Position numbers and translations under genes: made by a program. The notes below the pieces were generated by a model. That model was given only the letters and a program-made list of their open reading frames with translations. It ran no database searches and was not told the origin of the DNA. Shown here piece by piece: positions 1 through 11,688 of a stretch of DNA of 64,000 nt. The stretch is taken from contig NC_134025.1 of the NCBI RefSeq assembly GCF_964204645.1, positions 1,555,001 to 1,619,000 on the forward strand, given 5' to 3'. Position 1 is the stretch's first letter. Each line of letters begins with the position of its first letter. The stretch comes from Tubulanus polymorphus (Eukaryota; Nemertea; Palaeonemertea; Tubulaniformes; Tubulanidae).

Positions 1-36
1 TGTCATTGACATTGACTTTAAGATCAGTCTCAGCAT

Positions 37-82
<46 letters not shown>

Positions 83-799
83 CTGTAGCAGGAATATCGA
101 TGTCTGGTTTTACTGTTTCCGGGATGTTGCGTTTGAATCACTCCTCCACTGATTACTAGTGTGAAATATTTCCTCGAGTGTTTTTCAGTTATTGCTGATG
201 ATGTAACTTTATCCCGAGTACATTCATTAAGGGGGGCACATATTTCCTTCCTGTACATTATTTGATGTGCAATCGGTCGCTTGATTTAATGATTAGCAAT
301 TGAATAGTAGTTTATCATATTTCACACTGATTGCTGTACTAATGATTCTATGATGCTGTATATCAGTAATGTCTACACTGATAGAATTGATAGCGTTATC
401 ATTCTTCACTAGTTCAATAATACGTGAATCTAGTCTAATTAATGATGTTTGATGATAAACTGTTCCCCGGAATAGGAAGGCGCTTGGGTTTTTTTCGAAG
501 ATATTTCTAGAAAGCTGAAACGGGGAGCATCTAGGAAAAATTGAAAGATGTGGGTCATAAAGAAAAGGAAGGATAAACAGGTTCCTTTCAGTGTTAGAAA
601 CTTTTTGAAAAGAAACAATTTCCGTGAGAATGAGTTGAAAATGTGCAGGTTTTTGATCTCTTTCCCTTGACATGAAGGCAACCTCAATCGATCTTAAAGG
701 TCTGAACCCAGAAACTCCATGCTGAGCACAGACTTGCTTGGTTTTCGCCATAATATTCCTATAGTTAAAAATGATGAATTCAATTTTTCAATTTTTCAG
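1..799. other. Intron upstream of the synaptotagmin C2B exon
   Basis: No coding exon is recognisable here. The stretch lies upstream of the C2B exon that begins at 800 and is most simply an intron of the same gene. A pure CAG/AGC triplet run sits near its start. It ends in a pyrimidine-rich tract and the acceptor AG at 798-799. Confidence 0.6.
36..82. repeat. (CAG)n trinucleotide microsatellite
   Basis: About fifteen consecutive CAG/AGC triplets occur within a probable intron. No open coding context supports a polyglutamine tract, so it is read as a non-coding microsatellite. Confidence 0.9.
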
Positions 800-3700
800 G
801 GTAAATTAGGAGAACTTCTTCTGTCGTTGTGTTATCAGCCAACAATCGGTAGAATCACAGTAGTCATCATGAAGGGACGTGATCTTAAAGCTAAAGACAT
901 TATAGGCACCTCTGGTAAGTGACTATCTAAACTGTGATCGATTGATGCCCGAAATTCAAAACGTGAAATGAGTTGGAAGAAGAGAGAGAGAGAGGTATAC
1001 ATAATGTAATTGATCTGTGATATGTTATCGTCAGGGTAATATAATAATATCAGGTCTCCTCGGTACATGTATTGATTCCCCATATCTTTTTTGCTGGAAT
1101 CGCGTCTAGGAACAATAATATACTGTTGATATATGATATTTCGCTCAATGTTCGCTGAACTCAATAATTCATCGGTAACACCGGTAATGGCTAAAGACGT
1201 AGTAAGGCGGGATGGACTCCTTAATATAAACTCCTTCTAGATTTCTAGTTCACACACTGCGTTGTTGGTATAGGTATGTACTGCTAGTTGTGCACCTGTG
1301 AATTGTATAAAGACCACATCAAACATGGAAGAATTGTGGCCGCCTATTCTTGGATTAAGAATTCTTCCAAGACTGTTATATTATTACGATGAGACTTGAC
1401 AAAGTCATTGGTATGAATTTGTCTTTGTGCTCCAGTTATTTGAGTTCTTTTTGTCAGGAGGGGAGACTGTTCTAGCTATGGTTTATTGTTAAGAAAGTTG
1501 AAATATGATTACTAACGCATTAAATCAAGAACTGAAAATTGGTTCAATGTCCCCCCTCCTCCTGCACTCAGACATGTAGATATAATGAGATGAAATCCTG
1601 CTATATACAAATGAAAGAGATTGAAATTCGCCGCTGACGTTTTCTCTACAGACAGAGTCCGAAATGTTACAGTCATTTTTCATTTTAACTCGATTTTAAT
1701 CTTTTAGATTTGTATATTGTGGGTTCTAATTCTAAGAACTAAAGAATATTCAAAAGATTGAATGCATTCAGTTTTTCTTCAATAGATTGTCAAAAGTAGA
1801 ATTAATCGATTTAACCTATCTTTAAGCTATCTGTCAGTCAGTCGATTACTACAAACATTCGAAAATTAGGTTTTACCAGAGTCTCGAGAGCTTTAGACTC
1901 TAGCTCTTTATCAGAAGTTAATTAAACTGCGAATCGGTAATTAGCGGAATAAATCTTGAGTAATTATACAAGGAATACTGCATGTGAATTCTATACAGAG
2001 TCAGACAGATTTCAGCGCGCTTCAGATGAATTGACGCAGATATTAAACTCTTTCTGAATGAACTGAAAAATCGAATATCTTATGAATAAAGTTTATTGAT
2101 CAGTTTGGATTCAAGCGTAATTTTTCTTTAATTTTCTGAAATTAAACTTTAGCGATTTTATTCAACGAAACCTTAAAAATCAAAAATTATATTGGCCCGT
2201 TGTACGTGACCTGATATTGATAAAATAGACACTATATAACTATATACATATCCAACTCAATATCGTTTAAGTCGGACACATTTTCCAGTAGTTCTGACTT
2301 GAGCGGAATCTACTGTAGATTGTAAGTATTTGTAACTATGAAAAATCAGATAGAACGAATAAAATCAGTTTTATTTCAGATCAGAAATATTGTATTCATT
2401 GCAGTATAACATAACCCATGAAATATAGATTTTTGATATAACTGTTCTATATTCATTGATCCCATCCTCAGGTACTCTAGAATATGTTGAACGCATGTTT
2501 AATACTGGTAAATATTTCAGCTTTACTGAAGAAACTGCAGCATCCACTAACTACAACCTTAACTGCAACTTCAGGTATTTTGCTCTCAAACATCAAATCA
2601 TAGGATGAACTGCTGCTGCCGCTGCTCCTGCTACTGTTTCATTATTACTGCCATAAAATACTACCATTGAAACCAGTGTCAGTTGATTTTGGTTCAATCA
2701 GCTGATCTATTTGAAATTGGTTTTTACAACTAAACCTTTGTATTTGAAAATGCTATCTAAATGCTTGCTATAAGAACAGATTCTATTTCAAGGACAGATC
2801 ATGGGAATGTCCCAGGGGTCGACATGAAGGGCCTCAAAATGTCAGCCTGAAAAATTCCTGACCTACCTTTTCCAATGAAAACACAATGTACATACACATG
2901 CAATTGTCCCCGGAATCCTGGAGCTGCTTGTAACAAAATTGTCAAATTTTTGTTTTAGCCCGTCCTTTTAAACCCTTTCATATTTTCCTAGATCTGTCCT
3001 TGTTTTTATTATCGCCAGTATAAGATGATAGTAATTTGTTGCCGGGACTGGAGTTCTCAGCTGTACTGGTATAACGGTAATGGGTCTTCAATTCATAAAC
3101 AACCTGTTATGAGGCAAAGGCAAGCATGTAATATCTCTCACTTACAGCGACTCAGTATCCGACCGAGCGAGCGCTCACAAATAAACATGAATCATTGAAG
3201 TATTAAATCAGAAAAGTGCTAAAACATTAGCACATCGTATATAACTACTCAGAACTAATGGTTCATCGTAATGACCATATTTATTGAGTCATAATTTGAC
3301 TTCATAAACGACAAATTCATCTTCAAAGTCAGATTATAATGTTTTCGAATCAAATTATAAGTTGATCGTTAGATTTTAATGATGTCATATTTACTTCTGC
3401 ATGATTATATTAGAACGTGATATTATAGTTATATATTCCATCAATATTATCATCATAATCTCATAATGATGTCGTTAGTTGAATAAGTAAGGCATTTAAT
3501 CCATATACAAGTTCAGCATAGTATTAGATTTGATAAATGGATTTTAGACATGGTATGTGATATAGCTACAGAGGCTTTTACTCCGTCACTGTCCATTTCT
3601 TCGAGCTAAACCCTGTCTTCTATAACCATCAATCCATATCATTATATGACTTACGGCATCTGCCAGGTTAAAGGGATATGCGTCAAATCAATGTCAATAT

Positions 3701-6028
3701 ATTTCTGCTTCAATCTGTAGGCTAATTACCTGCTTTTATACATATATATACATGCATACGATACGATAAATTCTATTTACTAAAGATTTTCTATGTTAAA
3801 ATGCTGTATAAGTGATTATGAATTCTCTGGTGATCCCTCGGCTCTGGTGAATCCTGAATAGAAACCTATTTCTCATTTCATCAGATCATCAGATCATACA
3901 ACGATGCTTAAAGCTTGTATCGTTATACTGTGTGTAAATCAATTTTTCTGCCATATTGCTACCGTGTCAACTCCTGTGGCTACAAATACTGACATGATAA
4001 TGCTTTCATGAGGTTCTACCTCTTGCATGTAACCAACAGATTGTTCGTTCTATTGAAGTCCCAGAGAGAGTCAGTCGGTGTCCTTAGAGTCATTATTGTG
4101 GAGTTGGAAAAGGTTACTAAACCTAAGTTTTGGTCAGTCCATTTTGATTTGGTTGGTCCGTTTCAAAATGGAACAGACCAATTTAACGATGTTTTGACTA
4201 GTTTGAATAACAATTTAGATTTAGAACTTCCTAGACATGGTGGAATGCGGGTATAACATCCAGGAACTATAATCAGCATATCATCTATTACAACGCACTG
4301 ATTTTTGTGTACCATATCAGGGCGGAAATATTACGCATTTTTTTCACACAATCAATATTGGAATAACAGAAGTTAATAATAAAACTTGGCCTGATTTCAA
4401 CACTTGTGGCAAAAAGTATAAATATCATAGTTTAAACTCGGCAAAATCTTCGATGAATACTTCATAGAATAGACGCTATGTCGCTATTGTTTTATGTATG
4501 AAGGGAGATAAGCATAAACAACAAGATGTTAGAGATCAGAATATCCATGTATTATTACAGATATACAATACTCATGAGACCAATGTCTTATATATCATAT
4601 TTCGGTGTATTGTGATCTTGTCACATTGCTTCAGACTATCTTCTCTATATTTCTCTATAGATATATCCAGCTTTAGTATATCTAATTCCACAGTGGTTGA
4701 TTTAGTTCGGTTCCAATGTCTCAGCCCTAAAGTCTTATTAAACTGAGGAGAACTCTACCTATTGCGCTCCCATGATCACACACGCATTTTTGACGTGGGC
4801 CAACTGTTCATTTTGATGCCAATTGGGCCCATGCCTGTTTGACACTTGCTAAGTGTGCATTGAATTATTGTAAGTGAATGCTGGTTCTCGAAATGACTTG
4901 CCTCACTTGCCACAGCATGGTTTTGATAGTGTTTTAGTAACGAGTGAGTGATTTACGCGTAGTTTGATAGGCATGGGCCAAACCTGACTCCGTTCTGATG
5001 TGTGATCATGCCTTTGATTAATATCTGACTGTATGGTTAAAACAGTGGAACTGAACGGAGATCTATGAAATGGCAGCCCTGGCTGATGTATAGTACTGAA
5101 TGAGGGCGTAACGAATTACGGAAGATGTCAATTACATCTATGAATAGCTGCTGTATAGTGATTATCACTGTTGTTTCAGTTATTTTTTTTCCTCTCATGT
5201 CTATTCAAATTCATGGCGTTAGACCCTGTAATACCTTAGAGCCATATCAGCCCTGTAATATCTCACAGAGCCATATCAACCCCGTAATACCTTATAGAGA
5301 GCCATATCAACAACATTTTATCACAAAAAGATCTGGTATTACCAGTTTGGTAATAACAAACCTTCCATAAGTTCTGTATACGTAATAAAGGGTCGCTTCG
5401 TTACAATTTAACCCTTCCGTGCTGACAAATCAATTCCCAAAAGTGCTGGAGATGGATTTTTAAAAATTCCACTCCAGTGTGTTGAAAAAGGGCATACCAG
5501 TATAGTGCATCTACAGCGCGGTGCGGTGTATTGTAAGTTGCTAATACTTCACTACGTTTGAGAGGTGCTGCCATCTTTCAGTAGAGATAGAAACTAATCA
5601 CTAATATCATCAATACACCGTAATGCGGTGTACTAGAAAAGTCATCACCAGTTTCTACACCGCACCGCATTGTCAGTGAAACTTTTTCAATGATGAAATC
5701 GATATGATTTATATTTTCAGATCCGTACGTGAAGATCTGGTTACAATACGGAGGCAGACGCGTCGAGAAGAAAAAAACAACGATTAAAAAACGAACTCTT
5801 AATCCGGTTTACAACGAATCGTTCATATTCGACGTGCCGTTAGAGAAAATCCGAGAAACAAGTATGGCCATAACTGTGATGGACTACGACAACCTGTCGA
5901 AGAATGATCTCATTGGTCAAATATTGATCGGTCCGAAATCAGGGCCAGCCGAACAGAAGCATTGGAACGATATGATCGCTAAACCTAGACAGGCTGTAGC
6001 TCAGTGGCATATCCTTAAACTATTATAG
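800..6028 (+). CDS. SYT7: Synaptotagmin-7-like protein, C-terminal two exons (partial, C2B domain)
   Basis: Two exons encode the end of a synaptotagmin, the Ca2+ sensor of vesicle and lysosome exocytosis that acts on membranes with SNAREs. Exon 800-914 starts in phase 0 with [12 protein letters not shown] and ends in GTS at a gtaagt donor. Exon 5721-6028 follows a tttcag acceptor and completes the codon for Asp in SDPYVK. The Ca2+-binding aspartates appear in loop 1 ([14 protein letters not shown]) and loop 3 ([11 protein letters not shown]). A basic stretch EKKKTTIKK follows, and the C-terminus is the conserved HW...[13 protein letters not shown]. The sequence resembles SYT7 more than other paralogues, but isoform assignment is inference. 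Transmembrane, linker and C2A exons would lie to the left of the window. The 4.8-kb intron 915-5720 is unusually long compared with those of neighbouring genes. AATAAA signals at 6517 and 6531 would give a 3' UTR of about 0.5 kb. Confidence 0.9.
915..5720 (+). other. 4.8-kb synaptotagmin intron with small repeats
   Basis: This intron separates the two halves of the C2B domain, with a gtaagt donor at 915 and a tttcag acceptor ending at 5720. It contains an imperfect inverted repeat between about 4772 and 5030 (CATGATCACACA at one end, TGTGTGATCATG at the other). It also has a three-copy tandem repeat at 5223-5306 and an inverted repeat of GCGGTGCGGTGTA at 5519-5672. I see no convincing internal exon or gene. 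Confidence 0.7.
5223..5306. repeat. Three-copy tandem repeat, unit about 28-30 bp
   Basis: The motif CC(C/T)(T/C)GTAATA...GAGCCATATCA recurs three times in direct orientation with small length changes. It lies in the long synaptotagmin intron. Confidence 0.7.
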
Positions 6029-8427
6029 AATAGATGGGACAGATTCATTATCATCAGAGAGTGTCACTGATTTAATGGTGTGTATAATGGCTGTTGTTGA
6101 GACGTGATGAAGTCGCCAGCGTTTGGACACTTCGATTACAATCCGTTTATAAGGACCTGGTAATGATACTGTGGCAAGTGATGATCCACCAGATGGCGCT
6201 TATGCTAGATTTCTTAAAATCAATCGAAGTCTGTTGTTAATTTCCTCAAATGCAATGAACAAAGAAGAATGTGAAGTTTTGGAGCGACTTCAGGTTAGGG
6301 GACATCAGTATATCCCTTATAACCATAACCATAATTCATAGCGGCACTATAGGTCCTAAAAACTTAATCAAAAATGAACTAACGTTGATGAGAAGTATGT
6401 CTGACATTTTAGTGGCATCATTTGGAGGTGGCATGCGGGGTCCTCATGTCGAGGTATAGAGTGCACGCATGTCTATATGTATTGAATTGCCACTCATATA
6501 TTTGAGATTTTACTACAATAAACCACCGGGAATAAAACGCTTTTAAAACTCGCTGGTTTTAACGAAAACGTTGCAAGCAGCTCACTTTTAAAAATCTAAC
6601 ATATACAAACGAACGAATAACCCATCTTTATACAAAACCAGATACTAACCGAATACTTGATTTTAGACGCTTGCGCAGTTTAGAGTATTCACTTTTTCAT
6701 CTTATCACGTGAGATTGGTGGAAGAAAACCAGACAGTAATTGTTAGAAAGTAACCGGTTATTGCAGGTGTCACTTTCAACGTACCAACAGAAATGAGCAC
6801 AAAGATGCACTACTCACAGTATCTGCTATTTCGATTCTTCATTTCTTAACTAATACAGTCTTATAGCAGCTTTCTTCTTACATAGTGTAATTTATTGTGA
6901 CAAAAAGTACAAACAAAGTAGATGAAATAGTACAAACAAAGTGACTGCGGACAAAAAGGCACCCGATATTTCGACTGTAGTATGCACTACACGCATTATG
7001 GTCTACTAATTTTTTATTAGGTCCAAATTTGTATTACAAGAAATGTTATACGAAGTGACGAAAATATTTCATTAGATTTGTTTTATTCACTATAGCGCTG
7101 GCGGTCAAGCTTTTATAGTTGTACGTGTATTCTAAAACTAAACAATAGATTTTAGAAAAAAAAAACTATTTTCAATTATGCGAAAAATAATGAATGGGAA
7201 ATTTTTAAGTTAATTATATTTTATTCTCTATTTGTCGAGGGGAATAAAATGATGATCCAAGCAGATTGTGAAGAAAAAAAATATCAGATTTCATTTCATC
7301 GACGTTGTGTTTGAATTATCATTGTGATCAATACGTAGGAATAGTTTTACTTTTATATTCTAATAAATCCGAAATTTACCGAAGTTTACTTTTATTTAAT
7401 GCGAAAAAACCATCGAAGATTTTATAGAATATTTTTGTTGAATGCGTAGTTTTAATAAGATTTGAGTTCGGTAAAATGATTATAGATGGCGCCAAACCGC
7501 GGTAACAGAAAAACCAAATGAGATATTGTTATTTTTAAAAATGAATATCAATAATGTTTTATGCGTTTATGATAGTTTTCGTCACAAAACTCAATCGTGT
7601 ATTAAAATATATATTATCAAATATCATTAATTAAATCATGCATGTTTGTGTTAGTAAGATAGAGATACGTTACGTAATACTGACAGTTCATTAACTGGAG
7701 CAGAAAAAGTTAACTGCGAAAATGACATTCCCGAAAGTAAATAAAACCCTGCAGTTTTGTCAATAACTTTGCATTTATTGAATTAACGATTTGTATGAGT
7801 TGAAATATATGTATTTTGATAAAGATAATTTTAATGTGAATATTAGTTTGTTCCCACCGATATATGAATTACCCATACAGATTCAAATTTCAACGGTTCC
7901 CTGGTTTCCATTGGCAGTGAACTACAGCCAAACTCGCTGAAGTCGTCAATAAGTAACGTTTTATCCGGTGACAACTTCAACAAGTTTGAACTCTCGTGAA
8001 ACTTGATTCAGACTCATATACATACGAGGCTCTCATCGGGTGCGTTAATGAACAAATCAAATTAATTCTAAATATAATTATGTCGATAAATATTTATCTA
8101 GTGTAAATATATATTGTGGTAAAAAAACACTTTGCAAGAGGAATAATATGCACTTAATGTATATGCTTATGTCATATCAGTTATCAGTGAATTGCAGTTG
8201 AACCCGGAATCGATGTTACCAAACTTCTATTTATATCAATTATTCACAAGTTACTCTGAATACAGATTCATTTTATGAGAAAAAAATAATTAATTTTGTC
8301 TATTTATCTGTTGCTAGTCGTGTACGGATTGACATGACTTTTATCTGGGCGCCGTTCTGTTTACAAGTGTGCTTTAATTGCAGCATGTTATTTTGTCGTA
8401 CGAATCACGTGTGAAATTGAATCATCA

Positions 8428-8430
<3 letters not shown>

Positions 8431-8474
<44 letters not shown>

Positions 8475-8486
8475 TATTATTATTAC
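8431..8486. repeat. (ATT)n microsatellite
   Basis: A near-perfect run of ATT triplets is interrupted by a few ATC units. It lies in the non-coding region 3' of the synaptotagmin gene. Confidence 0.9.
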
Positions 8487-9212
8487 TTTTATTATTAATA
8501 TATATGTAAACACGGGATGTATAAATATTCTGTATAATTGTAATATGTGCAAATTTGTATACAAAAAAAACAATATTATGAATACTGTACAAATAGACAC
8601 TATATATTATATATATATACATATATATTAAGTATATTATTATATAACCAGAAAAAACCTGTTGTTTTTGTTTTTCGAAAATAGTGTCCAAATAAATGAT
8701 GCTTTTTGAACATGCAGAATATGAAATTAATGTTCAATAAATACTAGTTATGTTAATGATTTGAGTTGTATTGATTTAAGCTCGTTTGAAAGAGGAATCA
8801 ATTCCGCTGGGACTGGGATCCTTTCGGTATCAAACCTCCTCTAGCTGTAGATGTCTGACTCGTGATGGGTCCTACTGGGGGTATCGCAGCCTGAGATAGA
8901 TGGAAGATGATAATGCTGAGTAGGATTAACTGATGTGTCCCGGGTTTGATCCTAGGAGAGGGTGCTCCGAACCCCTCTCAAACGTCGAGTTGCCCTGCAA
9001 TTTCACAGGAGAATGAAGAATAATGAACTGGTAGCAAAAAGTTTAGATTCAGAAGTTCTCTTTATTTCCAAAATGAGTTAATATTTTCCGAAGAGCTTTT
9101 CCGGGTGACTGCCCTATTTCGGGGGTGCGCCCCTTCCTGAATCAGACCATAGAACCGCCCCAGTACTGATAGCGTTTCCGTGTGTTCCATAAAATAAACA
9201 AATGATAAACAG

Positions 9213-9357
9213 GATTGTCCCGGGTTCGAAGCTGATCAGATCTCTAATTACGATATGTTCGCTATCTATTGGAATTTCGCTGAACTAACAAATCTTTGAA
9301 ATTGATAATAAGCGTAAAAGTTTTCAATGAGCTACATTTCACCAGCGCCATCTATAT
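9213..9357. repeat. Dispersed repeat, copy 1 (pair at 18674-18812)
   Basis: This copy and 18674-18812 share the order gattgtccc, then gatatgttcgctatctatt, then tttcgctgaact-like sequence, then gcgccatctat at the end. Between these blocks they have diverged. Two copies 9.5 kb apart in the same orientation indicate an old transposable element or SINE-like family. The ggttcgaa box near the left end resembles a tRNA-type B box. Confidence 0.65.
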
Positions 9358-11437
9358 TAAATATCAGATTAATGTCTTTAGTCGAATAAAGTCGGGAGCT
9401 TCACGATGATATTTTTGCCAACAAAGGAGATAAACATCGTGTAAACGCATATAAATGAATGTTTATTTTTATGTATTGGTGACAGTTTTTCTTAGTTTCC
9501 GACATTACATACCAGAGAAAACCCGACTCACCAAAACTCTCAGAGACTGATAAACTTCGCCTTATTTTAAACGAACATATGTTATTTCAATCAGAAGGCG
9601 ACAAAATGTCAACGAGACTGAATGTCCCGCCGGCCTCGGAGACCAGCGTTATTGACTGCAATTTCTAATTCAATTGAGATTTGCTTTAGCTGTCAACTGA
9701 GTTTGTTTATTGCACGAAAACAAACAAAAAACGTATATTCAATATTGACAAATAGTTCTTTAGTGGATTGACACACGCTGTGACTTTTTGGTTTTTGTGA
9801 AATGATGTCTGCTATAGGCCACTTGATGGCTCCGTTCGGCTGTCGACTAAAGACAAACACTTCACGTCAAGTGCCTGCCTGAAAAGGCCATCAAATACAG
9901 TATTACCGATCATTTATAAAGACATATCAATCATTAAATTTATCAAAAGACGTTAGTAATTGATGTAATAAACCAGTGGCACTAACGTGTTCCACATTCC
10001 ATTTTTGTCTGATAATATATACATATATTTCTATTGGTTCAGGGGCCGATTCGTTGCGGTGAACGGTAATTGCACTTTCCCACAGTTCCCACATTGAATA
10101 TATGTGAAATAAAGTGAAATATTGAAATGATTTGAAAAAGAAAACTGATAGCCCCGTTAGGAAACTGCCGAAACTTTGTGGTGTTGATAAACATTGGCAA
10201 CTTCAGATTTTAATTTTGAGGTTACATTATAGAAATTCCAAACAACCATGGAAAATGAAGTCTGAAAAGATTCCATAGTATGTCCAATGTTTCGACTATA
10301 TCCTTATAGTCATCAATTCAGGAATACCGGTATACTGAAGGAATATTGAATTGAAGTATATATTAGTGAAGATGTCTAGGATGTAGTCGAAATGTTTCAT
10401 CAATGGTTTCATTTTATGTCCTGTTGAGCGCTGGGTTCTTGAGACTGGAACCTGCTCTATCGACTGTATATCGATACTGATTACTGGATAGAGATATAGA
10501 CAGAGGAGGAATGAGGCAGGTTTTTCAATGTCCATATGTTCCTCCTCAATTTAGACGTCTATTTGACAACACGCGACAAAGGTTGAAGTGCTCGGCGCGG
10601 TCAGACCCCACGGTGCTGACATACCCGACCCTCTGGCGACTAACCTTCAAATATGAATGCTTTTTAAGCAAATAGATATCCATTTAGCTAATATTAAGTC
10701 AACATCGATAAGATATGGCTTTATTGAAAGCCAGATTGGAGCATAATTCGTCATCGAAACGCATTGAAATCAATTCAGAGCGTAATTGAAGTAAATGGCC
10801 CTAATCGATACGTGCATTGATTGTGTTAATTGAAATTGAATCAACATGTGTTATTTATCGCAATATTCCCGACAATTTTACAGTTTTGCGTGAGTTCATA
10901 ATCATCTGCAGTAGCTAGCTAATCGGAGCCACTTAATGTCGTTTCGCCGTTCCTCTAAAAGCCTTTATATTCGCTGTATCAGTATTAACAATGTAAAAAA
11001 AATAATAGAATTTGTTTCTCTTTTTTTCTATGAAGTAGACATTTATTTAATCGGATGCCGTGTCTATGTAGATCATTGCTCTGTAGGTTCCATGGGAAGT
11101 TAAAGCCAATCAAAACATTTATAACCTAAAATTATTCCTGGCGTGAGGAAGTGATCAACTAGATTCGTGTTTTTAAACATTCGCCAATCATAGCCCAATT
11201 AGGCGAACAAAAATCAACGGGATGGGTTTTCAATTCCGTCATTCCAGTACCGACTTCCGGAGAATGCCGAGTCGATGTTTTCCGACACGCGAGCGACACT
11301 TCCGGGCACGTGGTGAGGCTGTTATTGTAGAAAGAGTTTCGTGTTTCTTTAATAAATCAAGACAAGATTCAGAAAAATATATTTTGATGAAAATGATTTG
11401 ACTTAACACCAACCTGTATAACCACTGGCCGGTTCTA

Positions 11438-11480
11438 CTGGTTAGCGTGCGAGACCCGGGTTCGATACCCAGCGAGAGCG
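11438..11480 (+). repeat. tRNA-like remnant, probable SINE head
   Basis: The stretch contains TGGTTAGCGTGC, which resembles a pol III A box, then GGGTTCGATACCC, which resembles a B box with T-arm pairing. The spacing is too short for a full tRNA and no anticodon arm is visible. It is read as a truncated tRNA-derived element rather than a tRNA gene. Confidence 0.4.
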
Positions 11481-11688
11481 TTTAATTCCACTGCCACTTC
11501 CTAGTCGTTATATTAATGATGAGATTCGTGGCCCTCGAATTATCCAGAGATAAAAACAGAAAATTGTAACAGATAAAATTTAGCATGATTCATTTTATTA
11601 GAAATGACCCATGTAAATAATCAATATAGTTTCATATCTATGTACAGTATATTCTGGCTATTGCGTTATGATGTGAATGTTGAAGGAT

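Larger units (their letters stand above)
6029..11688. other. Synaptotagmin 3' UTR and intergenic region up to HHEX
   Basis: This stretch has no recognisable gene. It contains the synaptotagmin 3' UTR with AATAAA at 6517 and 6531, an ATT microsatellite at 8431-8486, and MITE-like ends around 9105-9148. It also holds one copy of a dispersed repeat at 9213-9357 and a tRNA-like promoter remnant near 11438-11480. On the minus strand, AATAAA about 90 bases past the HHEX stop (11592-11597) would serve HHEX. Confidence 0.6.

Noticed and set aside
4008-4256. 82-codon open frame in the synaptotagmin intron
   Set aside because: It has no family resemblance and no good splice sites. It lies inside a long intron and is compatible with chance.
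8388-8691. Ile- and Asn-rich open frames on the minus strand
   Set aside because: They are translations of the ATT microsatellite.
11438-11480. Possible tRNA gene
   Set aside because: The A- and B-box-like words are too close together for a full cloverleaf and no anticodon stem can be drawn.
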